In this document: one piece after another, positions 9,746 through 19,305 of the stretch
Numbering within the stretch: the first letter of the stretch is position 1
Layout: each line of letters opens with the position of its first letter
DNA from: an uncultured Eubacteriales bacterium
Lineage (GTDB): Bacteria > Bacillota > Clostridia > Oscillospirales > Oscillospiraceae
Direction: 5' to 3'
DNA length: 64,000 bases
NCBI GenBank assembly: GCA_900545495.1
Contig: UQZJ01000005.1
Coordinates: forward strand, 66,759 to 130,758
Made by a program: the position numbers and the translations under genes
The notes under the pieces: model-generated
Database searches by the model: none
Told to the model about the DNA's origin: nothing
What the model saw: only the letters and a program-made list of their open reading frames with translations

Positions 9746-10669
9746 ATGGAACTCAAGCACATCGTCGGCCGCACATGGGTGGCGGAGGGCTCCACCGCCC
9801 TGCTGCCCGTCTACTTTCTCACCGACCGGGACATTGTCCTCATCGATACCGGCTACGCCAAGCTGGATCGCACCGGACTGGCCCATCTCATCGACGACAA
9901 CGGGCTGTGTCTGCGGGGCGTTATCTGCTCCCACGCCCACTTTGACCACACCGGCAACGTCCGCTACCTCCAGCAGCGCTGCGGCTGCCCCGCCGCCATC
10001 CAGCTCATCGAGGCGGGCATCTCCGTCAACACCGACAGCTACCGCGCCAACTATGTGGCGCTGACCTACGGCAAGAGCCGCCAGCTCTTTTTGGAGGAAT
10101 GCTTCACCGCCGACATCATCATCGGCCCGGAGGACGACCATCTGGACATGGCGGGCGCCCGGTTCGGCATCATGCAGCTGCCCGGCCACTCCGCCGGTCA
10201 CATCGGCATCGTCACGCCGGACGGCGTGGCCTACGTGGGCGACTGTCTCATCGACCGTGATCAGATCGCCGCCGCCAAGCTGCCCACCAGTATGTTCATC
10301 GCCAAGGATCTGGAGAGTAAGGAATACCTGCGCACCGTGGACGCCCCGGCGTATATCGTGGCCCACAAGCAGGTGCTGACGGACCGCGCCGCCTTCAACG
10401 CCCTCATCGACGAGAATATCGCCTTCATCCACGCCAAGGAGCGGGAGCTGCTGGACGACCTCACCGACGGCATGACCTTTTCCGACTGGATCGCCGCCTT
10501 CTGCAAGCGGGAGAATGTCCGCACCCACAATGAGCTGAAATTCAGCATCGTGGAGCGGAATTTCTCTAACTTCGCCGCATGGCTCACCGATACGGGACGC
10601 ATCACCGTCCAGCGGGAGTTCTGCGCCAAAAAATACTATCACGCCTGCGATACAGGTATCCACGCCTGA
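9746..10669 (+). CDS. MBL-fold metallohydrolase
   Basis: Metallo-beta-lactamase-fold hydrolase of unknown substrate. The zinc motif HAHFDHTGN lies near residue 71, followed by PGHSAGHIGI and VGDCLID, which supply the remaining ligands, and a His in AYIVAHKQVL. 307 residues: about 210 for the MBL domain plus a C-terminal helical extension of about 90 residues that could bind substrate or form dimers. A single-gene unit, divergent from pyrH, with its own promoter and a strong terminator at its end. Confidence 0.85.
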   Translation: MELKHIVGRTWVAEGSTALLPVYFLTDRDIVLIDTGYAKLDRTGLAHLIDDNGLCLRGVICSHAHFDHTGNVRYLQQRCGCPAAIQLIEAGISVNTDSYRANYVALTYGKSRQLFLEECFTADIIIGPEDDHLDMAGARFGIMQLPGHSAGHIGIVTPDGVAYVGDCLIDRDQIAAAKLPTSMFIAKDLESKEYLRTVDAPAYIVAHKQVLTDRAAFNALIDENIAFIHAKERELLDDLTDGMTFSDWIAAFCKRENVRTHNELKFSIVERNFSNFAAWLTDTGRITVQREFCAKKYYHACDTGIHA

Positions 10670-10680
10670 CCTCCCACGCA

Positions 10681-10717
10681 AAAACCGCCGGTCTGCCAAA
10701 AGCAGACCGGCGGTTTT
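10681..10717. terminator. Bidirectional intrinsic terminator between MBL gene and engB
   Basis: Perfect 16-bp stem (10681-10696 with 10702-10717) with a 5-nt loop; A-run on one side and T-run on the other serve both convergent genes. Confidence 0.9.
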
Positions 10718-10726
10718 CCTGTTCTG

Positions 10727-11320
10727 TTATCTGCCGCAGCCGTCGCTGATGGCCGCCAGCAGTTCGGTTTTACCCGTCCCCTTCTCCGCGGAAAACGGGA
10801 TGAGCAGCGTCTCCTCGCTCAACTCCAGCGTCTCGCGGATGCGGGCCATGTTCGGCTCGATCTCGCTCTTTTTCAGCTTGTCCAGCTTGTTGGCCACCAC
10901 GATCACCGGACAGCCGGTACCCTTGAACCAGTCGCACATGGTCACGTCGTCGGCGGTGGGCTTGTGCCGCGCATCCACGATGAGCACGCCCAGCGTAATG
11001 AGCTCCGGCTCGGCGAAGTAGCTCTCCATCAGCCGTCCCCACCGGTCGCGCTCCTCCTTGGACACCTTGGCGTAGCCGTAGCCCGGCAGGTCGGTGAAGT
11101 AGAGCTTCCCGTCGATGTCGAAATAGTTGATCTGATTGGTCTTGCCGGGAGTGGCGCCCACCCGGGCAAAGTTCTTCCGCCCCAGCAGACGGTTGATGAC
11201 GGAGGACTTGCCCACATTGCTGCGTCCGGCAAACGTGACCTGCGGTTTTCCGTCGCGGATAAAGGTGCTTGCCTTTACAGCCGACAGTACAAATTCCGCC
11301 TTGTTAAAGTTGATCGCCAC
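10727..11320 (-). CDS. engB: Ribosome-biogenesis GTP-binding protein EngB/YsxC
   Basis: Essential TRAFAC GTPase for 50S assembly. G1 motif GRSNVGKSS near residue 28, G3 DLPGYGYA, G4 NKLDKLKKSE and G5-like PFSAEKG are all present in 197 residues. The start is GTG at 11320 with AGGAGG upstream; the first 17 nt overlap the end of lon, so translation is probably coupled. Follows lon as in Bacillus subtilis. Confidence 0.96.
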   Translation of the reverse strand: MAINFNKAEFVLSAVKASTFIRDGKPQVTFAGRSNVGKSSVINRLLGRKNFARVGATPGKTNQINYFDIDGKLYFTDLPGYGYAKVSKEERDRWGRLMESYFAEPELITLGVLIVDARHKPTADDVTMCDWFKGTGCPVIVVANKLDKLKKSEIEPNMARIRETLELSEETLLIPFSAEKGTGKTELLAAISDGCGR

Positions 11321-13697
11321 AGCGCACCTCCTGTCGTTCCATACCGGCTATGGCGGTGAGATGCTCCACCGCCGCCTCCTTTTTCGGCAGCGCCAGCGCG
11401 TGGGCAAATACGGCGTCCACCGTCTCCGCCGTCACGAATCGCAGGGCGGCCCGGACGGTCTGGTCGATCTCCTCCAGATCCTTCTCGTTCTCCTTGGGGA
11501 TGATGACCGTGCGGATACCGCTGCGCTTGGCAGCCATGGTCTTTTCCTTCAGCCCACCGATGGGCAGCACCCTGCCCCGCAGCGTGACCTCGCCGGTCAT
11601 GGCCACATCGTGGCGCACCGGGCGGCCGGTCAGCGCCGACAGCATGGCGGTGGCGATGGCGATGCCCGCCGACGGCCCATCCTTGGGTACCGCGCCCTCC
11701 GGGAAGTGGACGTGGATATCCTTGTTCTTATAGAAGTCCTTGGGGATGCCCAGCTCTGCCGCACGGCTGCGCAGGCAGGTATACGCCGCCTTCACGGATT
11801 CCTGCATGACCGTACCCAGATTGCCGGTCAGCTCCAGCTTACCGGAGCCGTCCATGACCCCGGCCTCCACCTCCAGCAGCTCGCCGCCCACCTCTGTCCA
11901 CGCAAGGCCGTTGACCACGCCGATCTGATCCTGTTTACTGCGGGAATTATCCTGATAGTGCGGCACACCCAGCAGCTCTTTCAGGTCTTTTGGTGTAATG
12001 TCAACTCGCTTTACATCCGTTTCTACCAAACGCATAGCAGCTTTTCGGCACAGCTTGCCCAGCAGACGTTCCAGCGTCCGGACGCCGGACTCTCTCGTAT
12101 AGTCGGTGATGACGGCGCGGATGGCGTCGTCGCTGATGCGCAGCTGCCTTTTCTTCAGTCCGTGCTCCTTCAGCTGCTTGGGCAGCAGATGGGTCTTGGC
12201 GATCTGCAGCTTCTCCTCATCGGTGTAGCTGCTCAGCTCGATGACCTCCATCCGATCCAGCAGCGGCCGGGGGATGGTGGAGGTGGTGTTGGCCGTGGTG
12301 ATAAACATCACCCGGCTCAGATCCACCGGCACCTCCAGAAAATGGTCGCGGAAGGAGGTGTTCTGCTCGCTGTCCAGCACCTCCAGCAGAGCCGAGGCCG
12401 GGTCGCCCCGCATATCGCTGGCAAGCTTGTCGATCTCATCCAGCACCAGCAGCGGGTTCATGGCGCCGGCGCGGCTGATGGCCTCGATGATGCGGCCGGG
12501 CATGGCGCCGATATACGTCTTGCGGTGGCCGCGGATATCCGCCTCGTCCCGGACGCCGCCCAGACTGAGCCGCGCCAGCTTCCGGTTCATGGCCTTGGCC
12601 ACGGAGATGGCCACGGAGGTCTTACCCACACCGGGAGGGCCTACCAGGCAGAGGATCTTGCCCTTGGCATCGGGGTTCAGCTGGTGGACGGCGATGAACT
12701 CCAGAATGCGCTCCTTCACCGTTTCCAGGCCATAGTGATCCCGATCCAGCAGCTTCCGCGCCTGCTCCACATCCGCCCGCTCCCGGGTGTACTTGTTCCA
12801 CGGCATCTCCAGACAGACGTCCAGATAGTTGCGGATGACGGAGGCCTCCGCGCTGCCGAAGGGCTGCTTGGCAAGCCGCTCCACCTCTTTTGTCAGCCGC
12901 TTATGTACCTCCTCGGGCAGATGGGCGCGCTGGATCTTCTCTGTGTACTCCGCCAGCTCCTCGTCGCCGTCGTCGCCCAGCTCGTGCTGCAAGACCTTCA
13001 CCTGCTCCCGCAGGATCATGTCCTTCTGTACCTGTGCCACCCGCTGGCGCACCTTCTGCTCCATCTGCATCTCCAGCGACAGCACATCCACCTCGTGGGT
13101 CAGAATGTCGTTGACCAGCTGGAGCCGCCGGTTGGGCCGCAGCTCCTCCAGCACACGCTGACGATCCTGATGGCGCAGCGTGATGTTCTGGGCGATGAGG
13201 TCGGCCAGATGCCCCGTGTCACGGCAGTCCAGCACCGCCGCGATAAAGTCGTCGCTGAGCTGCGGCACCAGCTCCTTATACTCGCCGAACAGGGCGTAGG
13301 TGCGCCGCAGCATGGCCTCCACCCGGGCTGTGATCTTGCCTGGGAATTCCTCCTCCAATATCTCCACATTGGCTTGTAGGAAGGGCTTCCCCTGCCACAG
13401 CCGCAGCAGCCGGGCGCGCTCCTCGCCCTCCACGAGGACCCGAACACTGCTGTCCGAGGTCTTGATGATCTGTAAAATATGACAGACCGTGCCTACACTG
13501 TACAGGTCGTCCTCCATCGGCTCAGCGGTAGAGATCTCCCGCTGCGTCACGAGGAACAGCCGCCGGTCGTTCTCCATGGCGTTGTCCAGCGCGTAGATGG
13601 AGATCTCCCGCTCCACATCGAAGGACAGCGTCTGGCTGGGGAAGGCCGTCAGACCACGCAGGGCCAGCACGGGTATATTCATGGTGATACGTTCCAT
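11304..13697 (-). CDS. lon: ATP-dependent endopeptidase La (Lon)
   Basis: AAA+ serine protease degrading misfolded and regulatory proteins. The N-terminal substrate-binding domain comes first (VLALRGLTAFPSQT), then Walker A GPPGVGKTS near residue 352, Walker B VLDEIDKL, and the C-terminal protease domain with catalytic Ser in KDGPSAGIA (about 675) and Lys in GGLKEKTMAAKR (about 714). 797 residues, normal. AAAGGAG sits upstream of ATG 13697; ATG 13682 (MNIPVLAL) is an alternative. A terminator lies between clpX and lon, so lon transcription probably depends partly on read-through. Confidence 0.97.
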   Translation of the reverse strand: MERITMNIPVLALRGLTAFPSQTLSFDVEREISIYALDNAMENDRRLFLVTQREISTAEPMEDDLYSVGTVCHILQIIKTSDSSVRVLVEGEERARLLRLWQGKPFLQANVEILEEEFPGKITARVEAMLRRTYALFGEYKELVPQLSDDFIAAVLDCRDTGHLADLIAQNITLRHQDRQRVLEELRPNRRLQLVNDILTHEVDVLSLEMQMEQKVRQRVAQVQKDMILREQVKVLQHELGDDGDEELAEYTEKIQRAHLPEEVHKRLTKEVERLAKQPFGSAEASVIRNYLDVCLEMPWNKYTRERADVEQARKLLDRDHYGLETVKERILEFIAVHQLNPDAKGKILCLVGPPGVGKTSVAISVAKAMNRKLARLSLGGVRDEADIRGHRKTYIGAMPGRIIEAISRAGAMNPLLVLDEIDKLASDMRGDPASALLEVLDSEQNTSFRDHFLEVPVDLSRVMFITTANTTSTIPRPLLDRMEVIELSSYTDEEKLQIAKTHLLPKQLKEHGLKKRQLRISDDAIRAVITDYTRESGVRTLERLLGKLCRKAAMRLVETDVKRVDITPKDLKELLGVPHYQDNSRSKQDQIGVVNGLAWTEVGGELLEVEAGVMDGSGKLELTGNLGTVMQESVKAAYTCLRSRAAELGIPKDFYKNKDIHVHFPEGAVPKDGPSAGIAIATAMLSALTGRPVRHDVAMTGEVTLRGRVLPIGGLKEKTMAAKRSGIRTVIIPKENEKDLEEIDQTVRAALRFVTAETVDAVFAHALALPKKEAAVEHLTAIAGMERQEVRCGDQL

Positions 13698-13718
13698 ATG
13701 TACTCCTTTCCTCTTGGA

Positions 13719-13752
13719 GAAAAAAGAGGAGAAGCTGCCGCCTCTCCTCTTT
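13719..13752 (-). terminator. Intrinsic terminator after clpX
   Basis: Perfect 10-bp stem (13723-13732 with 13743-13752), 10-nt loop, then six T on the minus strand. It lies 22 nt before the lon start, so it ends the clpPX transcript or attenuates read-through into lon. Confidence 0.8.
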
Positions 13753-13761
13753 GCCGGATCG

Positions 13762-15060
13762 TCAAGAGGCCGGTGCGGTTCGTTTTTCCGCCGTCCCGGT
13801 CTTGAGTTTTGCCTTGCGCGTGACCTTTTCCGGGTCGCGCTCCACCACCGGCTCCGCGCCGCTGCTGACGCAGTCCGCCGTGATGGTCACCTTCGTGATG
13901 GTGGGGTCGGAGGGGATGTCGTACATCACCTTCGTCAGCATACTCTCCATCACCGCCCGCAGTCCGCGGGCGCCGATATTGCGCTCGATGGCCTTGTCCG
14001 CCACCGCCTCCAGCGCCGTCTGCTCAAAGACCAGCTCCACGCCGTCGTAGGCCAGCAGCGCCTTATACTGCTTGACCAGCGCATTCTTCGGCTCGGTCAG
14101 GATGCGCACCAGATCCTCCCGGGTCAGAGCCTCCAGCGGCGAGATCACCGGCAGACGGCCCACCAGCTCGGGGATGATGCCGAACTTCAGCAGATCGTGG
14201 GGCTGCACCTGCTTCAAAAGCTGGCTGGTACCCATTTTATCCGCCTTGCTCTGCACCGCGTTCTCAAAGCCGATGCCCTGCTTGCCCACGCGCTTCTCCA
14301 CGATCTTCTCCAGACCGTCGAAGGCGCCGCCGCAGATAAACAGGATGTTGCTGGTGTCGATCTGGATGAACTCCTGATGGGGATGCTTCCGCCCGCCCTG
14401 CGGCGGCACGTTGGCCACGGTACCCTCCAGGATCTTCAGCAGCGCCTGCTGCACACCCTCGCCGGACACGTCCCGGGTGATGGAGGTATTCTCGCTCTTG
14501 CGGGCGATCTTGTCGATCTCATCCACATAGATGATGCCCCGCTCCGCCAGCTCCACGTCGAAATCCGCCGCCTGCAAAAGCCGCAGCAGGATGTTCTCCA
14601 CGTCGTCGCCCACATAACCGGCCTCGGTCAGCGTGGTGGCGTCGGCGATGGCGAAGGGTACCTTCAGCACCCGCGCCAGCGTCTGGGCGAACAGCGTCTT
14701 TCCGGAGCCGGTAGGCCCGATCATCAGGATGTTGCTCTTTTGCAGCTCCACATCCTCGCTGCCGCCGAAGTAAATGCGCTTATAGTGATTGTACACGGAC
14801 ACGGACAGGGCGATCTTCGCCCCCTCCTGTCCGATGACGTACTGATCCAGCACCTCTTTGATCTGCTGGGGCGTCGGGAGGTCCTCCACACTGTCGAAGC
14901 CCTCGCTGACCGCCGCACTGTATCCGTCGTCCAGAATGGACATACAGAGCTGCACGCACTCGTCGCAGATCCGCACGCCCGGCCCCTGGATCATCCGGTG
15001 TACCTGTCCCTCCGCCTTGCCGCAGAACGAGCAGCGCAGGGACTTTCTCTCATCTGCCAT
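13762..15060 (-). CDS. clpX: ClpX, ATP-binding unfoldase of ClpXP
   Basis: Hexameric AAA+ unfoldase that feeds substrates to ClpP. Zinc-binding domain with Cys10, Cys13, Cys32 and Cys35, Walker A GPTGSGKT, Walker B IIYVDEIDKIA, and the pore and ClpP-docking region (GKQGIGF corresponds to the IGF loop). 432 residues. The C-terminus has a short basic and Ala-rich tail. Immediately follows clpP (4 nt apart), so both are made together. Confidence 0.98.
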   Translation of the reverse strand: MADERKSLRCSFCGKAEGQVHRMIQGPGVRICDECVQLCMSILDDGYSAAVSEGFDSVEDLPTPQQIKEVLDQYVIGQEGAKIALSVSVYNHYKRIYFGGSEDVELQKSNILMIGPTGSGKTLFAQTLARVLKVPFAIADATTLTEAGYVGDDVENILLRLLQAADFDVELAERGIIYVDEIDKIARKSENTSITRDVSGEGVQQALLKILEGTVANVPPQGGRKHPHQEFIQIDTSNILFICGGAFDGLEKIVEKRVGKQGIGFENAVQSKADKMGTSQLLKQVQPHDLLKFGIIPELVGRLPVISPLEALTREDLVRILTEPKNALVKQYKALLAYDGVELVFEQTALEAVADKAIERNIGARGLRAVMESMLTKVMYDIPSDPTITKVTITADCVSSGAEPVVERDPEKVTRKAKLKTGTAEKRTAPAS

Positions 15061-15064
15061 GCCG

Positions 15065-15646
15065 TTACCTCTTATAAATGACCTTATCCACCAGACCGTA
15101 CTCCCGCGCTTCCTCGGCGATCATCCAGTGATCCCGCTCGGAATCGGCCTTCACCTGCTCCACCGGCTTGCCGGTGTTCTCGGACAGGATCTTATTCAGC
15201 CGCTGCTTGATCTTCAGGAAGCGCTCCACGTCGATCTCCATGTCCGTCACCTTGCCCTGCGTACCTGCGGAGGGCTGGTGGATCATGATCTCGGCGTTGG
15301 GCAGCGCGATGCGCTTGCCCTTGGTGCCGGAGGACAGCAGGAACGCGCCCATGCTGGCGGCCATGCCGATGCAGATGGTGGACACGTCGCACTTGATATA
15401 CTGCATGGTGTCATAGATAGCCATGCCCGCGGTCACGCTGCCTCCGGGGCTGTTGATGTACATCTGGATGTCCTTGTCTGGATCCTGCGCCTCCAGATAC
15501 AGCAGCTGCGCCACGACCAGACTGGCGGTGGTATCGTTCACTTCTTCGCCCAGGAATACGATACGGTCGTTGAGCAGACGGGAAAAGATATCGTAAGACC
15601 GCTCGCCGCGGTTGGTCTGCTCCACAACATAGGGAACTAAGCTCAT
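15065..15646 (-). CDS. clpP: ClpP, serine protease subunit
   Basis: Tetradecameric peptidase chamber. Catalytic triad blocks: Ser in GMAASMGAFLL, His in MIHQPSAGTQG, Asp in SERDHWMIAEEA. 193 residues from MSLVPYVVEQ, whose ATG at 15646 has AGGAGG 8 nt upstream; the frame is open six codons further but starts in non-conserved sequence. Preceded by tig with a probable own promoter. Confidence 0.98.
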   Translation of the reverse strand: MSLVPYVVEQTNRGERSYDIFSRLLNDRIVFLGEEVNDTTASLVVAQLLYLEAQDPDKDIQMYINSPGGSVTAGMAIYDTMQYIKCDVSTICIGMAASMGAFLLSSGTKGKRIALPNAEIMIHQPSAGTQGKVTDMEIDVERFLKIKQRLNKILSENTGKPVEQVKADSERDHWMIAEEAREYGLVDKVIYKR

Positions 15647-15678
15647 AGAATAAACCTCCTGCAAAAGATAGCTACCAG

Positions 15679-15706
15679 ATTATACCCACCCGCATATGAT
15701 TTTCAA
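15679..15706 (-). promoter_or_regulatory. Probable promoter of clpP-clpX
   Basis: On the minus strand TTGAAA (15701-15706) and TATAAT (15679-15684) are 16 bp apart, in the 72-nt gap between tig and clpP. No CtsR heptad repeat was noticed nearby. Confidence 0.6.
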
Positions 15707-15718
15707 AAGCACTCTCTC

Positions 15719-17107
15719 TTATTCTGCGTCTTTTTCCGCATCTTTCTTGGTGGTCTTCTTGGCAGCGGGCTTCTTGGCGGGCTTCTTCTCGACGACCTCG
15801 CCCTCGGCCTCCAGCTCGGCCTTCTCCTCGGCGGGCGCCACAGCCACGGCGCTGTCCGCCACGACCTTCACGGCCTTCTCGCGGATGACCTGCTCCTTCA
15901 CGTCCTCGGGACGCAGGTACTTCTTCACGGTCTCCAGATCCATGCCGTACTTCTCGGCCACGTTCTTCAGCTCGTTCTCCACGTCCTCGTCGGTGGCCTC
16001 CAGACCCTCGGCCTTGATGATGGCCTCCACAGCCAGATCCATCTTCACCTGCTCGGCGGCGGGGCCGTCAGCCTGCTTGCGGAAATCGGCCTCGGTGGTG
16101 CCGGTCATCTTCAGATACTGCTCGAAGGGGATACCCTGTGCGGCCAACTGCTGCTTGAACTGCTCCATCATACGCTCGGCCTGCAGCTCCACCATCTCGT
16201 GGGGGATCTCGGCCTCCACGCCCTCGGCGACCTTGGCCATCAGCACATCCTCAAAGGCTCGCTGGGCGGCCTCGGTGCGCTCGGCGGTCATCTTCTTCTT
16301 GATGTCGGCCTTCAGCTCCTTCAGGGTGTCGAACTCGGACACGTCCTTGGCGAACTCGTCGTCAATGGCGGGAACCTCCTTGACCTTGACCTCGTTGACC
16401 TTCACATGGAAGACCACGGGCTTGCCGGCCAGCTCGGGGGTGTAGTTCTCGGGGAAGGTGATGTCGATATCCTTCTCCTCGCCGGCCTTCATGCCGATGA
16501 GCTGCTCCTCAAAGCCGGGGACGAAGCTGCCGGAGCCGATCTCCAGATCGAAGTTCTCGCCCTTGCCGCCGTCGAAGGCCACGCCGTTGTCGAAGCCCTC
16601 GAAGTCGATGTCGGCGGTATCGCCCTTCTTGACGGCGCGCTCCACGGACACCAGACGGCTGTTGCGGTCTGCCATCTCCTTCAGGCGGGCGTTGACGTCG
16701 GCGGCCGCCACCTTGACCTCGGCCTTAGGCGCCTCCAGCCCCTTGTACTGGCCCAGCTTCACCTCGGGATACACGGCCACGGTGCACTTGAACACCACGC
16801 CGTCCTTGGTGCAGGACTCCAGCTCCACCTCGGGATAGCCCACCACGTCCAGCTTCTGCTCCTTTACCGCGTCCTCATAGGCGTCGGGCAGAATGATATT
16901 GACAGCCTCCTCATAGAAGACCTCTTCGCCGTACATCTTCTCGATGATCTTGCGGGGGGCCTTGCCAGCACGGAAGCCGGGTACGTTGATCTTACCGCGC
17001 ATCTTCAGATACGCCTTGTTGACGGCAGCCTCGAACTCCTCGGCGCTCGCCTCGATGGTCAGAGCGACTCTGCTCTTCTCCAGTTTTTCACAGCTTTTCA
17101 CAGTCAT
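15719..17107 (-). CDS. tig: Trigger factor (peptidyl-prolyl isomerase chaperone)
   Basis: Ribosome-bound chaperone meeting nascent chains at the exit tunnel. The ribosome-docking signature is seen as VPGFRAGKAPRKIIEK near residue 42, the FKBP-type PPIase domain runs about 155-245 (KKGDTADIDFEGF), and the helical arms follow. 462 residues, about 30 longer than the E. coli protein because of a low-complexity Lys/Ala/Glu tail (KKPAAKKTTKKDAEKDAE). First gene of the tig-clpP-clpX-lon-engB block. Confidence 0.97.
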   Translation of the reverse strand: MTVKSCEKLEKSRVALTIEASAEEFEAAVNKAYLKMRGKINVPGFRAGKAPRKIIEKMYGEEVFYEEAVNIILPDAYEDAVKEQKLDVVGYPEVELESCTKDGVVFKCTVAVYPEVKLGQYKGLEAPKAEVKVAAADVNARLKEMADRNSRLVSVERAVKKGDTADIDFEGFDNGVAFDGGKGENFDLEIGSGSFVPGFEEQLIGMKAGEEKDIDITFPENYTPELAGKPVVFHVKVNEVKVKEVPAIDDEFAKDVSEFDTLKELKADIKKKMTAERTEAAQRAFEDVLMAKVAEGVEAEIPHEMVELQAERMMEQFKQQLAAQGIPFEQYLKMTGTTEADFRKQADGPAAEQVKMDLAVEAIIKAEGLEATDEDVENELKNVAEKYGMDLETVKKYLRPEDVKEQVIREKAVKVVADSAVAVAPAEEKAELEAEGEVVEKKPAKKPAAKKTTKKDAEKDAE

Positions 17108-17207
17108 TTGTTTATTCCTCCGTTCCGCACCGGCCTGTATTCATAGCAAAACCAATGCAATATAATATGATAACAGAAAAGAATGGGAATTTCCACTGTT
17201 TTTTCTC

Positions 17208-17897
17208 TTATTCACAAATTTTTTTGGGGACGAAATCCAGCCAGTCTCCCGCCACCAGCGAAAACGCGGTGCCGTTGTGTATTCCCTCCAGCGCCCGCTT
17301 GTGGCTGGCGCCGTGGAGATGTCCGTAGAAGCACTGCTTTACGCCGTAGCGCTGCAAAAGCCGCAGGATCTCCGGACACTCGTATCCCTGATACAGCGGC
17401 GGATAGTGAAGGAAGCACAGCTTCTCCCGATCCCCCGCCGCCTGCAGGGACGTCTCCAGCCGTCCGGCCTCCCGGGCCAGCATCTTGCCGTTGTGGGTAC
17501 CCTCGTTGTCCAGCTCGTAGAACCAGCCCCGCGTGCCGCACAGTGCCTTGTCCTTGTAGAACAGGCAGTTGTTGTGCAGGATCTCAAAGGAGTCCAGTCC
17601 GTGCTGGTCAAAAAAACGCTGCATCTTGGATGCGGTGTTCCACCAGTAGTCGTGGTTGCCCTTCATCAGGATCTTCTTCCCCGGCAGAGCGTGGATGAAC
17701 TGAAAGTCCGCCAGAGACTCCTCCAGACTCATGCCCCAGCTCAGGTCGCCGCACAGCACGGTCACATCGTCGTCCCCCAGCGGTGCAAAGCCCGCCTTGA
17801 TCTTATCCACATACCCGTGCCACTTCTCGCCGAAGATATCCATGGGCTTGTCGCTGTTCAGCGACAGATGCAGGTCTCCGATGGCGTACAGCGCCAT
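17208..17897 (-). CDS. Calcineurin-like metallophosphoesterase
   Basis: Predicted dinuclear-metal phosphoesterase of unknown substrate. All family motifs are visible: GDLHLS at the N-terminus, LCGDLSWG, KGNHDYWW and GHLHG near the end. 229 residues, single domain, no signal peptide. The ATG at 17897 has AAAGGAGGG. Last gene of the rbgA-rnhB-yraN-dipeptidase unit, 28 nt after the dipeptidase. Confidence 0.88.
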   Translation of the reverse strand: MALYAIGDLHLSLNSDKPMDIFGEKWHGYVDKIKAGFAPLGDDDVTVLCGDLSWGMSLEESLADFQFIHALPGKKILMKGNHDYWWNTASKMQRFFDQHGLDSFEILHNNCLFYKDKALCGTRGWFYELDNEGTHNGKMLAREAGRLETSLQAAGDREKLCFLHYPPLYQGYECPEILRLLQRYGVKQCFYGHLHGASHKRALEGIHNGTAFSLVAGDWLDFVPKKICE

Positions 17898-17925
17898 GGC
17901 GTCCCTCCTTTCTCCGGCTGCCGTC

Positions 17926-18903
17926 TCACAGCAGCCTGCACAGATTGTTCCAGAATATGTCCTCCAGCAGGGTCTTTCCGTACCCGCGTCTCTCCAGTGC
18001 CTCGTACAGATGTGGTATGTCCTCTACGCCCTGCATCCCCGCCGCCAGCGCCTCGCAGCCGTCCAGATCGCCGCCGATGCACAGGGTCTTTTCCCCGTCC
18101 AGCGCCAGGAAATGCTCGATATGTGCCACCAGTGCGTCCATGGACGTACCGCCCACAAAGTCCCGGTACAGGTTGATGCCCACCACGCCGCCGGTATCCC
18201 GGATGGCGCGGAACATATCGTCCGTCAGGTTCCGCCGGTGGGGACACAGCGCCCGCGCATTGGAGTGGGACGCCACAATGGGCCGCTCCGTCATGCGGAA
18301 CAGCTCCCAGAAGCCCGGGTCGGACAGATGGGACACGTCGGCGTAGACGCCCAGACGCTCCATCTCCCGGACAAAGTCCCTGCCCTGTACCGAAAGACCC
18401 CGGTCCGGTTCCTCGGCGCAGCTGCCGCTGAGGGCGTTGGCGTTGTTCCACACCGGGTTCAGAAGGCGTACGCCCCAGTCCGCCGCGGTGTATAGGTTCT
18501 CTACTTTACAGTCCAGCAGGTCGGCACCCTCCACGCTGAGGAACGCCGCCATCCTCCCGCTGCGCACCGCTGCGTTGGCCTCGTCTCCGGTGCGGCACAG
18601 CACGGCCATGTCCTCATTGTCCGCCAGCTCCCGCAAAAACCAGTCGTGCATCTCCCGGCACCGCTGCCACGCCGTGTCCGGCGGCAGGCTCTTCACATCG
18701 TCGTATAGGGCGAAGAACTGCCCGCGCCCGGCGAAGCCCCTGCTCCGCTCCAGATCGATGTGACCGCCGTTTTTCCGCAGGCTGCCGCCCGCCTGAAAGT
18801 AGGCGCGCCGCTCCGCCTCCGTCTCGCCGTAGTCCGCCACCGGCTCTGTCACCATGCAGCGCCAGATGGTATCGCAGTGCGCATCAAAATATGGTATTGC
18901 CAT
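17926..18903 (-). CDS. Membrane-dipeptidase-like peptidase (M19, renal dipeptidase family)
   Basis: Zinc dipeptidase with TIM-barrel fold; homologues cleave dipeptides, including those with a C-terminal D-residue. Metal ligands appear as FDAHCDTIW near residue 7, the bridging Glu in LSVEGADLLD, and His in YADVSHLSDPGF and VASHSNARALCPHRRN. 325 residues with no signal peptide, so cytoplasmic, as in other Firmicute members. Twelve nt after yraN in the same operon. Confidence 0.9.
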   Translation of the reverse strand: MAIPYFDAHCDTIWRCMVTEPVADYGETEAERRAYFQAGGSLRKNGGHIDLERSRGFAGRGQFFALYDDVKSLPPDTAWQRCREMHDWFLRELADNEDMAVLCRTGDEANAAVRSGRMAAFLSVEGADLLDCKVENLYTAADWGVRLLNPVWNNANALSGSCAEEPDRGLSVQGRDFVREMERLGVYADVSHLSDPGFWELFRMTERPIVASHSNARALCPHRRNLTDDMFRAIRDTGGVVGINLYRDFVGGTSMDALVAHIEHFLALDGEKTLCIGGDLDGCEALAAGMQGVEDIPHLYEALERRGYGKTLLEDIFWNNLCRLL

Positions 18904-18915
18904 GCTGTCACTCCT

Positions 18916-19305
18916 CTATTCAAAGGCGTTTTCCAGATATTCTATGCGGGCATTCTCCCGGCTGTACGGACTGTCCGCGTAGACCTCCGCCACGTCGAAC
19001 CGCGCCGGACAGTCCAGCGCTTTTTCTTGCAGATAGTACAGCGCCGTCTTTTTCAGCCGCCGCTGCTTGGCGGGTGTCACATACTCACGGGGCAGCGCCA
19101 TGTCCGTATTGGTGCGGGTCTTGACCTCCACGAAGCACAGGATATCCCCATCCCACGCGATGAGGTCGATCTCTCCGAACCGGCATTGGTAGCTGTGAGC
19201 CGCCAGCCGGTATCCCCGCTGCCGCAGGTAGTCCGCCGCCAGCGCCTCGCCCCATGTGCCCTCGGCCCGTCCGCCCTTTTCCGGCGCAGACCGCGCCCCG
19301 CTCAT
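18916..19305 (-). CDS. YraN/UPF0102 family nuclease-like protein
   Basis: Predicted PD-(D/E)xK-fold protein related to Holliday-junction-resolvase-type nucleases; the cellular role is not established. Motifs GEIDLIAWDGD and FVEVKTRTN provide the acidic and Lys residues. 130 residues from ATG 19305, which overlaps the rnhB stop as ATGA and has a GGGAGG box within rnhB. Its position after rnhB is conserved across bacteria. Confidence 0.9.
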   Translation of the reverse strand: MSGARSAPEKGGRAEGTWGEALAADYLRQRGYRLAAHSYQCRFGEIDLIAWDGDILCFVEVKTRTNTDMALPREYVTPAKQRRLKKTALYYLQEKALDCPARFDVAEVYADSPYSRENARIEYLENAFE

